The notes under the pieces were generated by a model. That model was not told the DNA's origin and made no database searches. It saw only the letters and a list, made by a program, of their open reading frames with translations. Source: Solirubrobacterales bacterium 70-9 (GTDB lineage Bacteria > Actinomycetota > Thermoleophilia > Solirubrobacterales > 70-9). From it: DNA of 9,427 nucleotides. Made by a program: the position numbers and the translations under genes. Positions 6,255 to 9,427 of the stretch are shown here, piece by piece; position 1 is the first letter of the stretch, and each line of letters opens with the position of its first letter. Where the stretch lies: positions 1-9,427 of the forward strand of contig MKSH01000089.1 of assembly GCA_001898095.1 (NCBI GenBank), in the 5' to 3' direction.

Positions 6255-7173
6255 GTTCGAGCAGGGAGCGCGCGGCGATCGCCGCGACCAGGAGGCTCGC
6301 GGCGCCGGCGACGAGCGCCGCGTAGGTGCTCGCCGCGGGCGGTTCGGTCGCCTCCAGCCAGCGGATCCCCAGTGCCGCGGCGGCGCACCAGGAGAAGATG
6401 AAGGACCAGAAGCCGGGGGTGAAGCGGAGCCGTGCGTAGATCGGCAGCAGCCGCAGCTGGACCAGCAGCATCAGCGCGGCGTATCCCGCCAGCATGTAGG
6501 CGACCGGATCGGGCACCTCGCCGGCGAGCTGGAACCAGGCGGCCCCGGCGACGCACGGGGTGGCAAGCTCGATCGCCATCGTCGGCACCAGCTCCTCCGG
6601 CAGCCGGCCGATGAAGAAGAGCCGACCGGAGACCTGGGAGGCGAGGATCAGCCAGCCGATCGCGCCGAGGCCGAAGGCGATCCAGCCGAGGCTCGGCATC
6701 CCGAAGAGGCCGCATCCCTCGGCGCCGATGAAGCCGCCGGCGCAGGTGGGGAGGTAGTAGCCGGGGTGGAACCGACGCTCGTCGATCTCGCCCAGCACCC
6801 ACTCGCCGGTGAGCCAGCCGCCGAAGCCGATCGTCAGGACGAAGAAGAAGATGAAGATGCCCTTGGCGGGGTCCGTGCCGTGCAGCCCGAGCCCGACCGC
6901 GAGCATCATCCCGATGATCGCCGGTAGCGACAGGAACGGCGAGTAGACCGGGTCTCCGATCTCGGCCGCGAGGCTGCCGCGGACGGTGGCCCATCGCCAC
7001 AGGGCCCCGGCGCCCAACGGCAGCCAGATCGCCGCCGCGATCAGGCTGAGCGCGTCGGTGACCGCGAGCGGCGCCCCGTAGACGCCGGCCATCAGCCGCC
7101 AGACGATCGCCAGCCCGGCGATCCCGAACGGGATCGCGAACAAATTCGGCTTCGCCGCGACGAGACGCTCCAC
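6235..7173 (-). CDS. TehA/SLAC1-family multi-pass membrane transporter or anion channel
   Basis: Hydrophobic protein of 312 residues with about ten membrane segments, matching the tellurite-resistance/dicarboxylate transporter (TDT) family in length and layout. Typical stretches are FAIPFGIAGLA in the first helix, RFHPGYYLPTCAGGF in the middle, and FFIGRLPEELVPTMAIELAT before the later helices. Family members act as anion channels or carry C4-dicarboxylates or sulfite out of the cell; the substrate here cannot be chosen from sequence. The start is GTG 7173, which places the first helix close to the N terminus as in relatives, but no Shine-Dalgarno sequence is visible. Its last 20 bp overlap antisense with the end of the aldolase gene. 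It lies downstream of efeB on the same strand, separated by a 47-bp palindrome that may end the efe transcript. Confidence 0.82.
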   Translation of the reverse strand: MERLVAAKPNLFAIPFGIAGLAIVWRLMAGVYGAPLAVTDALSLIAAAIWLPLGAGALWRWATVRGSLAAEIGDPVYSPFLSLPAIIGMMLAVGLGLHGTDPAKGIFIFFFVLTIGFGGWLTGEWVLGEIDERRFHPGYYLPTCAGGFIGAEGCGLFGMPSLGWIAFGLGAIGWLILASQVSGRLFFIGRLPEELVPTMAIELATPCVAGAAWFQLAGEVPDPVAYMLAGYAALMLLVQLRLLPIYARLRFTPGFWSFIFSWCAAAALGIRWLEATEPPAASTYAALVAGAASLLVAAIAARSLLELRPARR

Positions 7174-7202
7174 GCGCCGCCACTATGACGCCGCGGTCGG
7201 CC

Positions 7203-7249
7203 AACCCTGGTCCTTTTGTCGCCCACAGGGCGACAAAAGGACCAGGGTT
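7203..7249. terminator. 47-bp perfect palindrome at the 3' end of efeB (possible terminator)
   Basis: Arms 7203-7224 and 7228-7249 are perfectly complementary over 22 bp with a 3-nt ACA loop at 7225-7227. The arm begins on the last base of the efeB stop codon, the right place for a terminator of the minus-strand efe operon. No T-tract follows (GGCCGACC on the minus strand), and the stem is much longer than in ordinary intrinsic terminators. Its sequence is unrelated to the 45-bp elements, but its shape (long perfect stem, 3-nt loop) is like copy C. Transcription into the TehA-like gene might therefore be reduced here. Confidence 0.65.
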
Positions 7250-8520
7250 CAGGCGAAGAGGCCGGAGCCGACCCAGTCGCCAGGGCCGGCGGCGGCGCGG
7301 GGGGCGAAGTAGTAGCCGCCCCCGACCGGGGTTATGTAGTCGGCCATTTCCTCTTCCTCGAGACGCTTCTGGACGGTCTCGAACTGGCGGGCGATGTCCT
7401 GGTTGAAGGCGACGAAGAGGAGGCCTTGGTCGAGGTTCCCGGCTTCGTCGAGGCCGCGGTCGTAGTTGTAAGGGCGACGCAGGATCCGCTGGTCTTCGGT
7501 CTCCGGCGTGCGCGGGTTGGCGAGGCGGATGTGGGCGGACAGGGGGATTCGCTTGCCCTTCGGGTCGAGGTCGTAGCGAGGATCTTCGAACTCGTGCGCG
7601 CCGCCGAGCGGGGCGCCGGTGACGCGGTCGCGGCCGATCATGTTCGTCTGCTCGAACATCCCGACCCGGTCCCAGAACTCGACGTGCATGCGGATCGTGC
7701 GGACCACCTGGTAGGTGCCGCCCGCCGTCCAGCGGGGATCGCCGGCGCCCGGCTTGACCCAGACCAGCTGGTCCATCAGCTTCGCGTCGGTCGGGTCCGG
7801 GTTGGCGGTGCCGTCGCGGAAGCCGAAGAGGTTCCGCGTGCTGCTGTGCGGCGTCGGACCGCGTTTCGCGCTCTGGAAGCCGTCGACCCGCCAGCGCGGC
7901 GTCAGCACGCCGGCCGTCGTCCGCAGCAGCTCGCGCATCGTGTGGACGACGGTGTCCCGGTGATCGGCGCAGATCGAGAGCATCACGTCGCCGTGGCAGC
8001 GGTCCGGTTCGAGCCCGTCCTTTTCGAACGCGGGCATCGCGGTCAGTCCCGCCGGCCTGGCCGCCGCGAGGCCGTACCGGGAGTCGAACAGGGTGGAGCC
8101 GAAAGCGATCGTCACGGTCAGCCCGTCGGGAGCGTTGTAGCCGCCGAGCAGCCCGCTGTCGGGCGGCGGGTCGTCGATCTCGATTTCGGCGACCGCGCCG
8201 CCCTGGGTCAGTCCGGCCGCGCGGTAGGAGAGTTCCTTCAGCCCTTCGACCAGTTCGCCCTGGGTCGGGACGATTGCGTCCAGGGCGACGAAGGCGGCGT
8301 TGGCCTGCCGCGGGGTCAGGATCCCGGCCTGGTGGTAGCCCTCGAAGTCACTGTGCGCGGCGAGTTCGTCGGCGAGGGCGAGTTCCGCCGTCTCCGCCGA
8401 GTCCGGCGCCGCGTTCGTCGCTCCGGAAGCGACCTCGGCGCCGACGCCGAGGCCGATCGCGCCCGCGCCCAGCACCGCGGCGGAGCGTCCGAGGAACTGA
8501 CGACGATCGATCGGTTTCAT
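7249..8520 (-). CDS. efeB: Tat-exported DyP-type heme peroxidase (deferrochelatase/peroxidase EfeB)
   Basis: Exported heme protein of 423 residues, the usual EfeB length. In the EfeUOB system it is proposed to oxidise ferrous iron or act on heme outside the membrane. The N terminus carries a twin-arginine signal: DRRQFLGRS (5-13), then a hydrophobic stretch to about residue 31. The DyP signature GFRDGTAN supplies distal Asp236; His330 in SAHIRLANPRT is the expected proximal heme ligand, and Arg348 in RILRRPYNY is the conserved distal arginine. The C terminus has GGGYYFAPRA. Start ATG 8520 has GGAGG 6 nt upstream and opens directly into the Tat signal; the frame stays open upstream to 9018, but that part lies inside the EfeO-like gene. 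It overlaps that gene by 4 bp (ATGA). Confidence 0.95.
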   Translation of the reverse strand: MKPIDRRQFLGRSAAVLGAGAIGLGVGAEVASGATNAAPDSAETAELALADELAAHSDFEGYHQAGILTPRQANAAFVALDAIVPTQGELVEGLKELSYRAAGLTQGGAVAEIEIDDPPPDSGLLGGYNAPDGLTVTIAFGSTLFDSRYGLAAARPAGLTAMPAFEKDGLEPDRCHGDVMLSICADHRDTVVHTMRELLRTTAGVLTPRWRVDGFQSAKRGPTPHSSTRNLFGFRDGTANPDPTDAKLMDQLVWVKPGAGDPRWTAGGTYQVVRTIRMHVEFWDRVGMFEQTNMIGRDRVTGAPLGGAHEFEDPRYDLDPKGKRIPLSAHIRLANPRTPETEDQRILRRPYNYDRGLDEAGNLDQGLLFVAFNQDIARQFETVQKRLEEEEMADYITPVGGGYYFAPRAAAGPGDWVGSGLFA

Positions 8521-9427
8521 CCCTTGCCTCCGATGCTCGGTGGCGCTTCGTAGGTTTCGGTCTCGAGCGTGCTCGGCACCATCTGGAGGGCCGAGAGCGC
8601 TCCGGCTACGTAGCCGTTGAAGCGCTCGTGTTCCGGTTCTCCCATCTGGTCGAGGCTCGGATAACGACCGTGTCGGCGCAGCGAGGCGAAGAGCTCGTGC
8701 AACCGGACCAGCCAGTTTTCGACTTCGCCCTCGGTGTTCTCGCGCCCGGAGAGCAGCGGCTTCAGCGTCTGGAAGACCTCTTCGACCGACGCCAGCGCGG
8801 CGGCGGTGCCGAGGAGGCCCTGGTGGCTCCAAGGAACGTCCATCCCGCTCATCAGGTCGCGCTGGGCATCCTCGATGATCTCGTGGCCGCGGGTCGCATA
8901 GTCGAGCGCGTCGATCTCCACCCCGGGGACCGCTGCGCGGAGCCGGATCAGGTCGGCGACGAGACGGTGGTCGTAGCCCGACAGCGAGCGCAGCGGGCGG
9001 CCGGTCCAGAGGCCCCATTCGAGCCGTCGGAAGCCGACGAAGCCCGGATCCGAGGGCGAGGTCTGCGGGCCGCCGGCGGTGCCGTCGAGTTCTTCTTCGA
9101 GCTCGCCGAAGAGGCCGTAGTCGGCGCCGAGGTGCATGTAGTCGCCCCAGGCCTTCTCCCAGGCGCGCTCGGCCCCGGGCCGCGAACCGGCGGCCAGCAC
9201 CACGCCGAGCGCCTTCGCGTCGCGGATCGTCCGTTCGATCCAGCCGTGGGCGTAGGCCTTGTATTCCCGCACCGGCTTTTCGAAGCGGCCGGCCGGGATC
9301 GGGGCGAGCTCGGAAATCTTTTCGCCGGCCAGATTCACGCCGAAGTCCTCCTGCGCGGCGACTTCTTCGCCGTAGCGGGCAGCGGAGACATCGGTGCCGA
9401 CCACCTTCGAGAGGCGTCCGGCCAAGG
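8517..9427 (-). CDS. efeO: EfeO-like M75 (imelysin) iron-uptake protein, 5' end beyond window
   Basis: The C-terminal 302 or so residues of a periplasmic/surface protein of the EfeO/EfeM type, which is proposed to present iron to the EfeU permease. The M75 domain starts near visible residue 47 (RFEKPVREYKAYAHGWIER), followed by ADYGLFGELEEELDG, GFRRLEWGLW (131-140), and RGHEIIEDAQRDLMSG near 179-194, a stretch typical of EfeO proteins. The N-terminal 46 visible residues are not recognised, so whether a cupredoxin domain or a second M75-like half lies upstream cannot be decided. The first of the HxxE motif residues is Arg133 instead of His (RRLE), an unusual change. The stop overlaps the efeB start (ATGA), showing one operon. 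The true start and any signal peptide lie past the right edge. Confidence 0.88.
   Translation of the reverse strand, partial: LAGRLSKVVGTDVSAARYGEEVAAQEDFGVNLAGEKISELAPIPAGRFEKPVREYKAYAHGWIERTIRDAKALGVVLAAGSRPGAERAWEKAWGDYMHLGADYGLFGELEEELDGTAGGPQTSPSDPGFVGFRRLEWGLWTGRPLRSLSGYDHRLVADLIRLRAAVPGVEIDALDYATRGHEIIEDAQRDLMSGMDVPWSHQGLLGTAAALASVEEVFQTLKPLLSGRENTEGEVENWLVRLHELFASLRRHGRYPSLDQMGEPEHERFNGYVAGALSALQMVPSTLETETYEAPPSIGGKG
8527..8531 (-). promoter_or_regulatory. Ribosome binding site of efeB
   Basis: GGAGG on the minus strand lies 6 nt before ATG 8520, inside the end of the EfeO-like gene. It decides the efeB start against the longer open frame reaching 9018. Confidence 0.85.

Noticed and set aside
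7216..8553. 445-codon plus-strand frame opposite efeB
   Set aside because: No recognisable motif. It starts within the palindrome at 7203-7249 and lies wholly antisense to efeB, which has Tat, heme-ligand and distal residues in place.
8521..9018. N-terminal extension of EfeB to 589 residues
   Set aside because: The added 166 residues are out-of-frame shadow of the EfeO-like gene, and the Tat signal with GGAGG upstream marks ATG 8520 as the start.

Overview
The window looks like chromosomal DNA of a very GC-rich actinobacterium. The base composition, the GTG/TTG starts, the Tat-exported DyP peroxidase next to an EfeO-like protein, and the large ATPase-LuxR regulator are compatible with Thermoleophilia (Solirubrobacterales-like). 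That placement is an inference from style, not a proven assignment. Eight genes cover almost all of the sequence, and many long open frames on the opposite strands are GC-driven shadows.

Layout, left to right: (1) a two-gene plus-strand operon with a membrane histidine kinase (114-1166) and a NarL/LuxR-type response regulator (1154-1816), overlapping by 13 bp. (2) On the minus strand, a 50-residue basic small protein (4875-5027) followed 7 nt later by a 997-residue AAA-ATPase/LuxR regulator (1874-4867), which converges on the response regulator. (3) A 210-bp divergent intergenic region (5028-5237) with a 13-bp direct repeat and a perfect 21-bp-arm palindrome. (4) A plus-strand PLP-dependent threonine aldolase-like enzyme (5238-6254). 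(5) A minus-strand TehA/SLAC1-family membrane protein (6235-7173) whose 3' end overlaps the aldolase 3' end by 20 bp. (6) A minus-strand iron-uptake pair: an EfeO/M75-like protein (8517-9427, cut by the window edge) and the Tat-exported DyP peroxidase EfeB (7249-8520), joined by an ATGA overlap. No EfeU permease is visible; it could lie beyond the right edge.

The most unusual non-coding signal is a family of three 45-bp palindromic elements with the same outer arms (TGCGTTCGCA / TGCGAACGCA) and different but still self-complementary cores. They lie at 1-42 (the first 3 bases fall outside the window), 1825-1869 and 5155-5199, and they bracket the two regulatory modules. Paired substitutions in the core indicate that the hairpin, not just the sequence, is kept. 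A separate 47-bp perfect palindrome of unrelated sequence sits at the end of efeB (7203-7249). A second point of interest is in the EfeO-like protein, where the His of the M75 HxxE motif appears to be replaced by Arg. No RNA genes, CRISPR arrays, transposases or prophage genes were seen.
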